Of a stretch of 64,000 nt of DNA, positions 18,368 through 28,918 are shown piece by piece. Below the pieces are notes generated by a model. The model made no database searches. It saw nothing but the letters and a program-made list of their open reading frames with translations, and was not told the origin of the DNA. Position numbers and translations under genes: made by a program. This stretch comes from Pseudoalteromonas sp. DL-6. Lineage in GTDB: Bacteria > Pseudomonadota > Gammaproteobacteria > Enterobacterales > Alteromonadaceae. The stretch is taken from NCBI RefSeq assembly GCF_004328665.1, contig NZ_CP019770.1:3148501-3212500 (forward strand), written 5' to 3'. Position 1 is the stretch's first letter. Every line of letters starts with the position of its first letter.

Positions 18368-20878
18368 ATGAAATTAACCACACTTACTTTGGCGCTTAGT
18401 ATAGCGCTTGGCAGCAGCTATGCTGTTGCTGCAGAAAAAAAAGAAGAAAAAAAGCCACAAACATTAAGTGAAATGATTAAAGGTCAAACCGAATTTGCCG
18501 GCATTTTTAATCTTTACCAAGATGAAAAAACCGGCGACCACCTAATGGTCATTAACGAGTCACAGCTCGATACCCCTTTTGTTTACTTTGCACATACCAT
18601 TGACGGCGCGACTGATGCGGGTCATTTTCGTGGCGCGTACCGTGAAACAAAGTTAATTGAATTTAGAAAATACTTTGATCGCATCGATATTATCAGCAAA
18701 ACCCCACGCTATTTATTTAATGAAAATAGCGCGCTAGCTAAAGCCAGTGAGGCAAACATTAGCGAAGCGGTACTTGCAAGTATAAAAATAGAAAAACAAG
18801 AAGAGGATAAAATAGCCTTTAATGTTAACAAGCTATTTTTAAGTGAAGCGCTGCATAAAGTATCACCAACACCTAACCCGAATGATAAAAATGCTAAAAA
18901 GCGATTTAAAGTAGGTAAGTTAGATGATAAAAAATCACGCATCATCAAACAGCGTCCTTACCCTAATAACCTAGATGTGGTTGTTGATTATGTTTTTACC
19001 AATAGCAGCCCAACCGTTCGAGGGTCAGGTGCGATAAGCGATCCAAGAAGTGTGTCAGTAAAAGTACAGCACTCATTTGTAGCTTTACCTAAAAATAGTT
19101 ACCAACCTCGCTTTGATGATGCACGCATTGGTTATTTCACTAATCAGTTTGATAAAATGACATCAACTGACTGGGCGCCATACCAAGATGTAATTAAGCG
19201 TTGGGATCTACAAAAGAAAGATCCAAGCGCAGCACTTTCAGAACCAGTAAAGCCAATTACCTGGTGGATAGAAAATACCACGCCTATTGAGTGGCGAGAT
19301 ACTGTACGTGACGCTGTACTTGCTTGGAATAGCTCATTTGAAAAAGCAGGCTTTAAAAACGCACTTGAAGTGAAAATACAGCCTGATGATGCCGATTGGG
19401 ATGCCGGTGACATTAACTATAATGTACTGCGTTGGACTTCATCACCTAAGCCACCTTTTGGTGGATACGGGCCAGCATTAGCGAACCCATTAACCGGTGA
19501 AATTTTAGGCTCAGACATTATGCTTGAGTTTGTATTTATGAAAAACCGCTGGATATACGATACGCTTTACACTCAAGGCACAATGAGTCATACACAACCA
19601 GTAAGCAACACTGAGCTTAATTGCTCTTTAGGTCATGAATTACAACAAAGCCTAATACTTGCAAAAGGCTTAGCAAATGGCGCTGATATTGAAGATACTG
19701 AAATGTTACGCCAAGGCTTAACTCAGCTGGTTTTACATGAAGTAGGGCATACTTTAGGTCTTAATCACAACATGAAATCTTCTATTTTGTGGGATGAGAA
19801 AGAAGTTCACGATAAAAGTAAAACCCAAGGCATAGTAACCGGCTCAGTAATGGACTATGCGCCGGCAAATATAGCGCCAACGGGTGTAACTCAAGGCGAT
19901 ATCTTCCAAACTAAACCCGGTCCATACGATGATTGGGCAATAAACTACGGCTACAGCGCAGCTCTTAAAGATGAAGCAGCAGAACAAGCTCGTCTTGATA
20001 AAATACTCGCTCGCTCAAGCGAACATGCACTGGCCTTTGGTAACGATGCCGACGATATGCGTGCACCAGGTCGCCATATAGACCCTCGCGTGATGATAGG
20101 TGACTTGTCGTCTAACCCTGCAGCTTATGGTGCAGATAGAATGGCACTGATCAATACACTATTTTCTGAACTTAAAGACAAAGCTACAGTAAAAGGCGAG
20201 TCTTACCAACAGCTTGTTACTTCTGCTAACAGCCTATTTGGCCAATACCGTGCGCAGGCAGGTGTGGTATCTCGTCAAATTGGAGGGGTTTATGTAGAGC
20301 GTGCCGTAGTGGGCGATGAAAATGCAGCAAAGCCTTTTACACCGGTACCACTTGAGCGCCAAACCCAAGCAATGGCTATTTTAGCTGAGTATGTGTTTGC
20401 TCCAAATGTACTGCAAAGTATGCAGCCTTTGTATAACTTTATGCAGCAACAGCGTCGTGGGTTTAATCATTACGGTAAAAACGAAGACCCTAAACCGCAT
20501 AAAATGATTTTAGGCATGCAAAAGAGTGTACTAGCGCAACTGCTACACCCTGCTGTGTTACTACGTATTTCAGATACTGCTTTATATGGTAATGAATACA
20601 GCCTTACGCAATTTATGGAAGATTTAACTGCAAGTATTTTTGTTGATAGTAAAAATGCTAATTCGATCAGTCATAATTTACAGATTGAATACGTAAATCA
20701 GCTTATTGCAATTGCAGGCTTAAAAAAAGCAAGTAAATACGATAACTTAGCAAAAACAGCTGCGCTATATCAGCTAACTCAAATAGCCGATCAAGATGTT
20801 GCATGGGGTGCAGACACCGCAACCAAAGCACATAAAAAGTATATCGATCGCTTAATTAGCAAAGCGCTAGAAGCGTAA
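18368..20878 (+). CDS. Secreted zinc-dependent metalloprotease (DUF5117/DUF4953 type)
   Basis: An 836-residue exported protein with a clear signal peptide (MKLTTLTLALSIALGSSYAVAA). A charged linker leads into a region of the DUF5118/DUF5117 kind. The metzincin zinc site HEVGHTLGLNHN falls at about residues 457-468, with His457, Glu458, His461 and His467, and a downstream Met-turn candidate is SVMDYAPANIAP. Length and arrangement match the large periplasmic zinc metalloproteases common in marine gammaproteobacteria and Bacteroidetes; the physiological substrate is not known. Monocistronic, ending in a strong terminator. Confidence 0.9.
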   Translation: MKLTTLTLALSIALGSSYAVAAEKKEEKKPQTLSEMIKGQTEFAGIFNLYQDEKTGDHLMVINESQLDTPFVYFAHTIDGATDAGHFRGAYRETKLIEFRKYFDRIDIISKTPRYLFNENSALAKASEANISEAVLASIKIEKQEEDKIAFNVNKLFLSEALHKVSPTPNPNDKNAKKRFKVGKLDDKKSRIIKQRPYPNNLDVVVDYVFTNSSPTVRGSGAISDPRSVSVKVQHSFVALPKNSYQPRFDDARIGYFTNQFDKMTSTDWAPYQDVIKRWDLQKKDPSAALSEPVKPITWWIENTTPIEWRDTVRDAVLAWNSSFEKAGFKNALEVKIQPDDADWDAGDINYNVLRWTSSPKPPFGGYGPALANPLTGEILGSDIMLEFVFMKNRWIYDTLYTQGTMSHTQPVSNTELNCSLGHELQQSLILAKGLANGADIEDTEMLRQGLTQLVLHEVGHTLGLNHNMKSSILWDEKEVHDKSKTQGIVTGSVMDYAPANIAPTGVTQGDIFQTKPGPYDDWAINYGYSAALKDEAAEQARLDKILARSSEHALAFGNDADDMRAPGRHIDPRVMIGDLSSNPAAYGADRMALINTLFSELKDKATVKGESYQQLVTSANSLFGQYRAQAGVVSRQIGGVYVERAVVGDENAAKPFTPVPLERQTQAMAILAEYVFAPNVLQSMQPLYNFMQQQRRGFNHYGKNEDPKPHKMILGMQKSVLAQLLHPAVLLRISDTALYGNEYSLTQFMEDLTASIFVDSKNANSISHNLQIEYVNQLIAIAGLKKASKYDNLAKTAALYQLTQIADQDVAWGADTATKAHKKYIDRLISKALEA

Positions 20879-20895
20879 ATAACACTGAGTAAACC

Positions 20896-20922
20896 AAGGC
20901 CACGTTTTACGTGGCCTTTTTT
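20896..20922 (+). terminator. Terminator after the metalloprotease gene
   Basis: AAGGCCACG/CGTGGCCTT hairpin with loop TTTTA and a T run, 17 bases after the stop. Confidence 0.85.
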
Positions 20923-20930
20923 ACACTAAT

Positions 20931-21728
20931 TCAAAGGTAAATAGTACCTTTTAGGTACCTTACGGCATGACCCGTCAATGTTACTGTTGTATCACCCACT
21001 TCACAGTAAATCTTCCCGCCTCGTTGTGAGGCCTGATAAGCACTTAAAGAGTTTTTGCCAAATTGTTCTGCCCAATAAGGGGCAAGCCCGGTATGAATTG
21101 AGCCGGTCACAAAGTCTTCATCACCACCACTGGCAGGCCAAAAATAACGAGAAATAAAGTCATACTCAACACTCGGTGCTGTTGCAACCACATCTAATGG
21201 GGCTAATTTTTTTAGTTGTTCATTGGTTGTTTTCAGATCTACAACCTGCTGCTCATTATCATAAATAGCAAAATAAGCTTGGCGGTTTTTCAGCACTTTA
21301 ATAGGTTGTATAGACAGGCCTGCTAATAAAGCATCAGGGATAAGCTGAACCTCTTCAGGGGCTTGTTTAGGAAAGGTCATAGCAAAGCTGCCATCGTTAT
21401 TTTTATTAACAATCAGTTTGCCCACCGCCTCTGCGCTAAAGCGCACCTGCGATATACTATGTTGCTCACAAAGCACATAGGCCGCTGCTAAAGTAGCATG
21501 GCCGCAAAAATCAATCTCCATTAATGGCGAAAACCATCGTATCGCAAAGCTTCCATCTGCCGACTGACAAGTAAAAGCGGTTTCAGACACGTTGTTTTCA
21601 GAAGCGATATTCAGCATAAGATCATCACTAAGCCACGATTCTAGTGGGATCACAGCGGCATAGTTACCTTTAAACAGTTCACTGCTGAACGCATCGATTT
21701 GATGGATAGTTAATTTCATAGTGGGCAC
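20931..21728 (-). CDS. PhzF-family isomerase-like protein
   Basis: A 265-residue cytoplasmic enzyme of the PhzF/diaminopimelate-epimerase fold. Family marks are the N-terminal QIDAFSSELFKGNYAAV, catalytic-type Glu49 in NNVSETAF, DFCGHATLAAAYVL, and the second-half motif SGGDEDFVTGSIHTGLAPYW. Despite the family name, no phenazine genes are nearby and the substrate is unknown. An alternative start is the fourth residue (MKLTIHQ). Monocistronic. Confidence 0.9.
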   Translation of the reverse strand: MPTMKLTIHQIDAFSSELFKGNYAAVIPLESWLSDDLMLNIASENNVSETAFTCQSADGSFAIRWFSPLMEIDFCGHATLAAAYVLCEQHSISQVRFSAEAVGKLIVNKNNDGSFAMTFPKQAPEEVQLIPDALLAGLSIQPIKVLKNRQAYFAIYDNEQQVVDLKTTNEQLKKLAPLDVVATAPSVEYDFISRYFWPASGGDEDFVTGSIHTGLAPYWAEQFGKNSLSAYQASQRGGKIYCEVGDTTVTLTGHAVRYLKGTIYL

Positions 21729-21784
21729 TTTTTATTTATTGGTCACTCAAAGTGCCACAAATGAAATTAACGGTCACTATAATT

Positions 21785-22399
21785 TTATGCCAACACAGGA
21801 CGTACGCGATAATACTGCATACACGCAAATTGCAGCGCATTAGTTAGCAATATCATAATAAACATTAATATATGCGAAGTACTTTGCACTGGCATGGCTA
21901 GCTCTGCAAACAAACCACAGATACCTGCTATAAATTGCAAACTAAAATAGCGCGCACTAAGGTTACTAATATTCCCTGTTCGCAGTGTTTTATAGGTTTG
22001 TGGCATAACCCGTACTGAACTCATAATTAAGCCCACATAAGTTAAGCCATTTAGCACAGTGGCAGTATCTAGGTTAGGGTTTAACAGCAACAAAAAAGGT
22101 AATAACGAAAAGCTAAGCATGCCAAGTAACTGCAGCTTCTGACGTTTAGCGGCATTATAGCGAGCAAAAAAGTATAAAATTAAACCACTTAATAAACCTG
22201 TCGCAAAAAACGGCAAGGCAATATAAAAACGAGCAAAATAAAGATTGTAGCTAATAAAGTACACACTTTGCGCTAAACCAAATGTCATCATTAGCAGTGA
22301 TACACCCGATACACTGCGGTTTTTAATAATTTTATTAAGTAGCGGTAAAAAACTAAAAACCAAAATAAACACTGATAAAATAGGCAAATAATACGCCAA
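21785..22399 (-). CDS. PQ-loop repeat membrane protein
   Basis: A 204-residue protein with about seven hydrophobic segments in two similar halves, each beginning with a PQ-loop-like motif: LPLLNKIIKNRSVSGVS near residue 20 and MPQTYKTLRTGNISNLS near 132. This resembles the SemiSWEET/MtN3 family of small sugar or amino-acid facilitators, in a duplicated form. The substrate is unknown. It lies upstream of, and on the same strand as, phzF with about 56 bases between them, so it may be co-transcribed. Confidence 0.75.
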   Translation of the reverse strand: MAYYLPILSVFILVFSFLPLLNKIIKNRSVSGVSLLMMTFGLAQSVYFISYNLYFARFYIALPFFATGLLSGLILYFFARYNAAKRQKLQLLGMLSFSLLPFLLLLNPNLDTATVLNGLTYVGLIMSSVRVMPQTYKTLRTGNISNLSARYFSLQFIAGICGLFAELAMPVQSTSHILMFIMILLTNALQFACMQYYRVRPVLA

Positions 22400-22619
22400 A
22401 GCAAACCTCGCTCGTTACATTGTTGTTAATAAAAAGGAAGAAATAAAACATTTTTTAAACATTTGTTTTTAAAGGCTTTATTTTTGTGCGCGCATTGTAG
22501 AGCTGGCTAGGTTTTATACAAGCTTCACACCTACTTTAGTTTCCTCCTGTGGCAACTTGAGTATACAAAAACCGTTGCCTTAACTTCACAGCTTCATTAC
22601 TTTGTAATTGCAATACAAA

Positions 22620-22634
22620 TGATAACTGTTATCA
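22620..22634. promoter_or_regulatory. Fur box upstream of the PepSY gene
   Basis: TGATAACTGTTATCA is a perfect 7-1-7 palindrome differing from the Fur consensus at one position per half. It ends 36 bases before the PepSY gene start, where it can block the promoter. Confidence 0.75.
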
Positions 22635-22670
22635 TGCGCATAACAGTAGGTTAACGTACAAGTTTAAGTA

Positions 22671-23804
22671 ATGAGAAAAACACTATTTAAAGTTCATAGT
22701 TGGTTGGCGCTAATTGCCATTATTCCGTTAATTGTTATAAGTATTACCGGCAGTGTTTTAGTGTTTAAAAGTGAAATTGATGGCTTGCTCATGCCCGATA
22801 AACACTTTGTGGTACAGCAGCAAGCTGCACGCTTACCTATGGATTCATTAATTGATAAAGCCGAAGCAGCCTTTCCTGAATATGTAGTAGGAAGCTGGGA
22901 GCTTTTTAATAACAGCACCGCTGACCGGCTTTATTTGGTTAAGCGTGGCACTGACGATTGGTATAAGTTGCACTTAGACCAATACACGGGAGAAATTTTA
23001 TCTGAGCCAGTAAGCACAACTCATTATTTTACCGACTGGTTTTTAGAGTTGCACTACACCTTTTTACTTAACGACTTAAAAAGCTTACCTGGGCAAACAG
23101 GTACCGTATTAGGGTTCTTTTTTGCTTTATTTTTATTAACTCTGGGCATTACAGGCTTAATTATTTACCGTAAATTTTGGCAGCGACTATTTAGCGTACG
23201 CTGGCGAGCAACTTTGCAGATAGTACTAAGCGACATTCATAAAATGACTGGAGTATTAGGTTCACCTATCCTTATCGTTTTAGCGATTACCGGTGGCTAT
23301 TTTAATGGCGCTGTGTGGTATCACGAAGTAATAGAACACGCAGAAGAAGAGCACTACACTATTACAAATAAATTATATAGTGATGACATCTCTTTTGAGC
23401 GCATTCTTAATGATAGCAAGCTGCAAATACCCAGTTTTAATACAACTTTTTTAGTTTTCCCGCGAGAGCCTGATGAAAATATTACTCTTTACGGCGAAGT
23501 AAATACCAGTAACCCACTTACCAGTGAATACGCCAATACCATAACCTACAATAAGCAAACAGGTGAACACATGGCTAACTGGGATATTCGTGAAACCGGA
23601 GTTGGTTGGCAAGTAATTGATAGCTTTAGAAAACTACACTTTGGCTATTTTGCTGGGCTTATCAGTAAAATACTTTGGTGTATTGTTGGCCTTAGCCCTG
23701 TATTGCTCGCTGGTACAGGCTTTTATTTATGGTTTACCCGCCGCAAACGTAAAAAGCATTCACAAAAAAATCGTGTTATACAACGAAGAAACGCGAATGC
23801 TTAA
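22671..23804 (+). CDS. PepSY-associated TM helix protein (PiuB-like)
   Basis: A 377-residue inner-membrane protein. Four main helices are visible: about 12-33, 142-165, 195-215 and 335-360. A PepSY-type periplasmic domain after TM1 contains YTGEILSEPVSTTHYFTDWFLELHYTFLL. Homologues (PiuB family) are iron-repressed and adjoin siderophore receptors; some act as ferric-siderophore reductases. The Fur box just upstream supports iron regulation here. The basic C-terminal tail (RRKRKKHSQKNR) is cytoplasmic. Confidence 0.88.
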   Translation: MRKTLFKVHSWLALIAIIPLIVISITGSVLVFKSEIDGLLMPDKHFVVQQQAARLPMDSLIDKAEAAFPEYVVGSWELFNNSTADRLYLVKRGTDDWYKLHLDQYTGEILSEPVSTTHYFTDWFLELHYTFLLNDLKSLPGQTGTVLGFFFALFLLTLGITGLIIYRKFWQRLFSVRWRATLQIVLSDIHKMTGVLGSPILIVLAITGGYFNGAVWYHEVIEHAEEEHYTITNKLYSDDISFERILNDSKLQIPSFNTTFLVFPREPDENITLYGEVNTSNPLTSEYANTITYNKQTGEHMANWDIRETGVGWQVIDSFRKLHFGYFAGLISKILWCIVGLSPVLLAGTGFYLWFTRRKRKKHSQKNRVIQRRNANA

Positions 23805-23862
23805 TGGTATAAATACTCAGCTAAGTTACTACCTTTAGTAGCAACTTAGCTAGATAAGCTAT

Positions 23863-25242
23863 TTACAATGAATAATAAAAGCTTAACCACGCGCGCATTT
23901 CATCTTCAAAGCTGTCACCTTCAACACGCGACAGCCCAGCATTAAAAGTTAGGTCGTTTACGCCTGCAGGCCCCATCCCAAAGCTAAAATCACCTTGGTA
24001 TTTTAAGCCATAACTTTGTGCATATACGCTACTGTCTAATTGATGTTGCTTGTAATAAAGCCAAGGCATGCCTTCTTTAAAGCTGATGCCACCACCATAA
24101 CCTTGATAGCGCTCTGCAGTTGCACTGTAAAAAGGCAATTCAGCAGCAAGCACAAACTCGCTACTTTGTTGCTGATTAATCAGGTTAGAGCTAAACCCTC
24201 CTAAAGCTAAATTACTATCGTCTCGTTGTTTTTGTTCAAAGCTCACAAACATGGGAATATTAAATGCTTTGCCAAATATTTTTGTTGCTAAGTCATAACC
24301 TTGCCAATGACTACTTTGATTTCGTCCCTCATAAATACTGGCATAAATACTCTGCCCTATGGCAAATGCTTGGCGGTCATGCTGCCATTGCTGACTAATA
24401 CTCAACCGCGTCCAATTTTTATGGCTATTTTTATAATCTGTATAGTTATAAGCAAGCTCTGGGGTTAATTGAAGCTGGCCAAACTTCAATGGGTGGCTTA
24501 TTGCAGCAAAACCACCTCGGGCATCAATATCAGCGTTTAAGCTAGGTTGATATTGACGTGATGTATCCAAATTATAATCAAATAGCGCAAGCTTAAACTT
24601 TGTATTTAACGCATTGTATTTTGCTTGTACAAATCCTCCATATAATCCACCGTTGTGCAAATCAATGTTATAACCCGCTTGTAAATCAAGTTGTTTTAAT
24701 AGGTCGCTACTTTTTATACCTACACTTAGCAAACTGGTTGACGATGAATAATACTGTGATCCCAAGGCAAACGTCGCTTGCTGCTCAAGCACTGCGTAAT
24801 CGCTTTGTTTCGCTATCTCATCGGTATATATTTTTGCCGGTGGCAAGGTATGCTTATTTACCAACAACAATGGAGCTTCACTGTTTACAGCGAGATCCGT
24901 CACGGCTGTGCGGTCTTTTGTTGTTAGCGTTTTTACATCAGGGCCATCGGCATTAATAGAGAAATAAAGTAGTGAACCATCTTCAGTCTCAATCGGATAT
25001 GCAAGCGCTTCTTGCCCGTTAGTTAAGCGTGTGAGGGTATTATTTTTTATATGGTAATTATAAATATCAGTCTTATTATTTAAGCCAGCAACAAAATAGA
25101 TAGACTCCCCATTTTGACTAAAACTCGGCTGGCTTAAATATTGATACCCATTAGGCATTGGGATTGACAGCCTGACATCACCGTCTAAACCTTGTATATA
25201 CAACCGCCAGTTTTCGTTTAATGATGCTGATAAATAAGCTAA
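23863..25242 (-). pseudogene. C-terminal part of a frameshifted TolB-propeller/beta-barrel protein
   Basis: Continuation, in another frame, of the gene starting at 26675. Read from the frameshift it begins LAYLSASLNENWRLYIQG, continues the beta-propeller blades (SFSQNGESIYFVAGLN) and then becomes a series of amphipathic strands typical of an outer-membrane barrel, ending in FYYSL. Its first internal ATG at 25203 has no obvious ribosome-binding site. An extra base in the homopolymer at 25243-25249 would restore one protein of about 940 residues. Confidence 0.75.
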
Positions 25243-26675
25243 TTTTTTTCATCTGGGTTTAGAGTCGGGTAATCGTACGTTGTTTTTAAGCTCTTAGTAA
25301 AAAGTGGCGTTATTGTTTGTGTATTAAGATCGACTTTTACTAATTCAGAATACCCAGCTCTTATTTGCTCACCGTAAAGTGTTTCACCATCGCGGGTAAC
25401 ACTAAAACGACGAATACCAGCCAGTTCAGTGAGTTGTTCGACGCTGCCAGTATCTATGTTATAGCTAAAAATGTCAGACACTTTGTTATAAGTCCCCGAC
25501 TCCTCACTACTGTAGGCATTAAAATAAAGAGTGTTATTGCCTACCCACTGCGGATTGGCAATACCTGCTCGATTTATTTGATTTAATATTTGTTTTTGTT
25601 CGCGCTTAAATACACTCGGCGCAGTATCAGGAATATCCTTAGCATCATCCTCAAGTAATTGCTTTTGTTCTTTAATAAATTGCTGTTGCGCTTTAGTGTT
25701 GTCTTCAGTGCTATAAATTATGAGCTTGGTATTACTTTTTTTATCACGCTCCACTATGGCAATTTTGCTGCCGTCGCCAGAAAGAGCGGGGTTGCTAGCG
25801 TATAAATCTAGCTTTAACCAAAGCTTGCTATTAAGTGGTGACTCGGTTTGCTCTTGTTGCATTGCTTTATAAGTGTACTCAGCAATAAATCGACGATATA
25901 GCTTGGCAGCGTTTTGCCCAAATACACCAGAAAATGCATCATCAAAATCTCGAGACTTAACCGCTCGCATACAAACCCATACATTATCGACCAACTGCTC
26001 TGAGTAATTTTGCTCTAACCAATATAAAAAACGACTTCCTATTAAGTAAGCCATGGAGCCCGCCATAAAGCCCTCATCACTATTTAGTTGCCCATACGTC
26101 GGAAGCGCTCCTTGCTGAGCAAACTCACTGAGTATTGCCTCAGAATAGTTATCAAAGAGCCGCCCTCGACCCGTCATTTTAGACTCAATTAAAGTGGCGT
26201 ATCCTTCAGCTACCCAGCGTGGTGTGTCTCCATAGGTTAAATCGTAAAGATCCCATACCCCTCTAATTTTTTGTTGCCACTCGCTGCGAGTCGGCTGCGC
26301 TAAATGAACTAAGTGAATGTACTCGTGCAACACTAGTAATTGCTGCCAGCCCGATGAGTTTGAGATTACTGTGTCCGATTGTGGTGGCGTAGTAAAAAGC
26401 GCCATAACAGGATTATTAGAGGTTGGTAAGGCAAAGCCATTAGCTGCATTTAAAGGATCAAACACCACCACATCGACGATTTTATCAAGCGCACGGTTTT
26501 GTTGCTCAAGCACTTTAGTACGAACAATCTCCAGCTCTACTGCGGTCGATTTAGCAAAATCAGTATGCTCACTACTAAAGTGTACATTGAAATGCTCGGT
26601 ATGAATGGTTTGCCAATTAGCAGCGAAGCTTGGTGCAGCCAGTAATAAGGCTGATGCAATGAGTGACTTTTTCAC
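25239..26675 (-). pseudogene. N-terminal part of the frameshifted protein: gluzincin-like protease domain plus propeller
   Basis: 478 residues are readable before a premature stop. There is a signal peptide (MKKSLIASALLLAAPSFAA), then a zinc-peptidase-like domain with LLVLHEYIHLVHLAQP (HExxH, near residue 116) and, about 40 residues on, WVAEGYATLIES, the pattern of a gluzincin glutamate ligand. Propeller blades follow (SGDGSKIAIVERD). The frame stops at ...NPDEKN because the minus strand has seven A (T run 25243-25249) where eight would give PDEKKLAYLS, the usual blade motif. This is either a sequencing or assembly slip, a real mutation, or a phase-variable tract. Confidence 0.8.
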
Positions 26676-26827
26676 AATAATCCCTTAAATAGTGCTTTTA
26701 ATAATGCTTAGAGTATTATTAAAAGGGAAAAACGGGCAGTAAAAAAGTGTAATAAAGCATGTGCAAATGTGTATTTACACCTGCTTTATTATTTAACCTG
26801 AACTTTAGTTATTTTCAACAAGGGAAG

Positions 26828-28378
26828 TTACATCCAACTACGGGAGTCTGACTCAGCCTGCATCAGTGTAAAATCTATAATGAAGTCAGCATCTTGCTGT
26901 TTTAAATATGGGACATACGCACCGCCTGCAGCAAGTTGTATATACAGGCTTTTTAAGCCAGAGCGACGCATAAAAAAGGTGCTCACACTGCGAGCGCTTT
27001 GTGATTTGTACAGCTCAAATACCCGGTAATGTACGCCAATCATACCTTTGCGTACCACCATATAAAAACGCCCATCTTGTTGATGAAGATAATACCCATA
27101 ACGTTTATAAGACAAAAATACTAACGTAGCTAATACCAAAAATAACGCTAACGGAATTAATACATTAAGTTGCATAAAGCTAATTAAAAACCCAGAAGCA
27201 ACACTCGGTAGCAAGGCATAAAACACCATATTTTTATATAACAATGCCCTTTCTACCGCCTTGAATGCCAGCTTTTTACTGTCAAACCATGGGTAAATCC
27301 ACTGACACACATTATCAACTTGCTCCTGCGTGAGCACAGGTAACACTAAGGTTTGTTTATTCTTTTTCGCCATACTTGCAGCGCCACCACTGCTGGCTTG
27401 CAAACACTCAACAGTAAAACGTTTCAATAGCCTAGCAATTAGGTTTTGCTTAATAACTATAGATTGCACTTTATCTAAACTAATTGATAGTTGATGGCGT
27501 TCTAACAGCCCTGCAATACGTTTAAATTTTTTATTTTTAAAATAAAGCTGATAATTATAGAACCGAATGAGCGACATAGTCACCGATAAAAACACCGCTA
27601 TAAATACCAATACAAAAATCAAAGTAATTACTGCAAATACCGCTGCATTAGCCATCATACCCAGCTCTTGCTGATAAAAACCCTCTATTTTTGTTATAAA
27701 CTGCTGCTCTAAAAAATCGATTGCCACATTCACAAAAGGGGCAATAGCGGCAAGCGCTAAAATGGCCATGTTCGACATTAAACCAAACTTAGCTATTTCT
27801 TTATTTGAAATGAATAAACTATTTTCGTCCTGCTCTTCAATATGAGACTGCGCTGTGTCAGCTACTTCTGCTGATGGTTGCTGCTGCGCTTTGTAGTCAA
27901 ATACTTGTTTGCGCATTTGCTGGGCATAACCGCTGGTTACTCCCGGCAATACCGCTTCTTGGGCAACACTGCCGGCAGCATCAAAAATGCAATTAACTAA
28001 ACCTACTGGAGTAAAATAAAAGGGCTCAGCTATGTTTATATTTTGCACCCTAGAAAACTTTAAGGTGAGTCGCTCTTTTTTAAATACGCCTTTATTTAGT
28101 AAAATTTCATGCTCGTCAGTAATACAAAAACGAAAACTACGGTAATACAAAAAACAATAAGCAAGCAATGAAGTCAAAGCAATCGCGAGCGCAACTTGCC
28201 CCCAAAATAGTTTATTTTCTACCTGGGTAACAAATACCACTAACACAGGCAGTAAATTAAATAAGCCGTCTTTGACAAAGCGAACACTAAAATGCATCAC
28301 AAAATAAGCCAATGCCCAGGGCGACACTTTTTGCCAATTAAGTGAAGGTGGCGTCATTTGCGTAGCATCAACACTCAC
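26828..28378 (-). CDS. bPH2-domain membrane protein, YdbT-like
   Basis: About 516 residues carrying repeated bPH2 (DUF304) pleckstrin-like domains between membrane helices. Blade signatures include FSRVQNINIAEPFYFTPVGLVN, HQLSISLDKVQSIVIKQNLIARLL and a C-terminal unit with YKSQSARSVSTFFMRR. It corresponds to E. coli/Bacillus YdbT and pairs with YdbS just upstream. I choose GTG 28378, preceded by GAGG, which overlaps the ydbS-like stop by 11 bases. The frame is open to a TTG at 28426, and ATG 28357 is another option. Proposed family role: envelope stress or antimicrobial tolerance, unproven. Confidence 0.8.
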   Translation of the reverse strand: MSVDATQMTPPSLNWQKVSPWALAYFVMHFSVRFVKDGLFNLLPVLVVFVTQVENKLFWGQVALAIALTSLLAYCFLYYRSFRFCITDEHEILLNKGVFKKERLTLKFSRVQNINIAEPFYFTPVGLVNCIFDAAGSVAQEAVLPGVTSGYAQQMRKQVFDYKAQQQPSAEVADTAQSHIEEQDENSLFISNKEIAKFGLMSNMAILALAAIAPFVNVAIDFLEQQFITKIEGFYQQELGMMANAAVFAVITLIFVLVFIAVFLSVTMSLIRFYNYQLYFKNKKFKRIAGLLERHQLSISLDKVQSIVIKQNLIARLLKRFTVECLQASSGGAASMAKKNKQTLVLPVLTQEQVDNVCQWIYPWFDSKKLAFKAVERALLYKNMVFYALLPSVASGFLISFMQLNVLIPLALFLVLATLVFLSYKRYGYYLHQQDGRFYMVVRKGMIGVHYRVFELYKSQSARSVSTFFMRRSGLKSLYIQLAAGGAYVPYLKQQDADFIIDFTLMQAESDSRSWM

Positions 28379-28913
28379 TGGCAGCAACCTCACTCGTGGT
28401 TTCATCGTGGCGATAGCTTTGTACAAACTGACGGATATTTTTGCACTTTTCGTGGGTCAGACCGCTAATTTGTAAATCAGCACTCATACCCCCTGCGCTG
28501 TAAAGCCTTAAACTGGCTAAACCCAGTTTTCGCTCTATTGGCCCACGATGTATTTCAATATGCTGCACTCGTGCTAACGGTAAAATAGTTACCTGCTGCC
28601 AAATAATACCCTTTTTAAATGCTATATCGTGGGTACGCAATGCACTGCCTTGTAATTTAATACTGAACACGCTGTATAGCATACAAAGTAAAATTAATAG
28701 CGGAACAGCAACCAATAAGTAACCTTGCGCCATGGCAGCAAAATCTGTATTAAAATAACAAACAACCGCTAGCACTAAGCAAAAAGGAATGAAAAATAAC
28801 AACCAATTCAATTGTGCATGCAATAACGCTTTATCGGCAAGCGGCTCAAACACTATGCTTTTATGTTGCGGTAGATCGGTTATTTGTTGATTAGTAAACA
28901 CACTTTGCTCCAT
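28368..28913 (-). CDS. bPH2-domain membrane protein, YdbS-like
   Basis: About 181 residues: two adjacent membrane helices (LNWLLFFIPFCLVLAVVCYF and YLLVAVPLLILLCMLYSVF) followed by one bPH2 domain with LARVQHIEIHRGPIERKLGLASLRLYSAGG. I use ATG 28913, five bases after the yeaD stop; a GTG at 28931 would overlap yeaD. It forms a translationally coupled pair with the YdbT-like gene. Confidence 0.83.
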   Translation of the reverse strand: MEQSVFTNQQITDLPQHKSIVFEPLADKALLHAQLNWLLFFIPFCLVLAVVCYFNTDFAAMAQGYLLVAVPLLILLCMLYSVFSIKLQGSALRTHDIAFKKGIIWQQVTILPLARVQHIEIHRGPIERKLGLASLRLYSAGGMSADLQISGLTHEKCKNIRQFVQSYRHDETTSEVAASEC

Positions 28914-28918
28914 TGGAC

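Noticed and set aside
20931..21728. Phenazine biosynthesis locus suggested by the PhzF-like gene
   Set aside because: No phzA-E or phzG genes nearby; the PhzF family is broad and mostly unrelated to phenazines.
26791..26827. Third copy of the AACCTGAACT repeat
   Set aside because: Only one end is present and no partner inverted end or shared core was found nearby.
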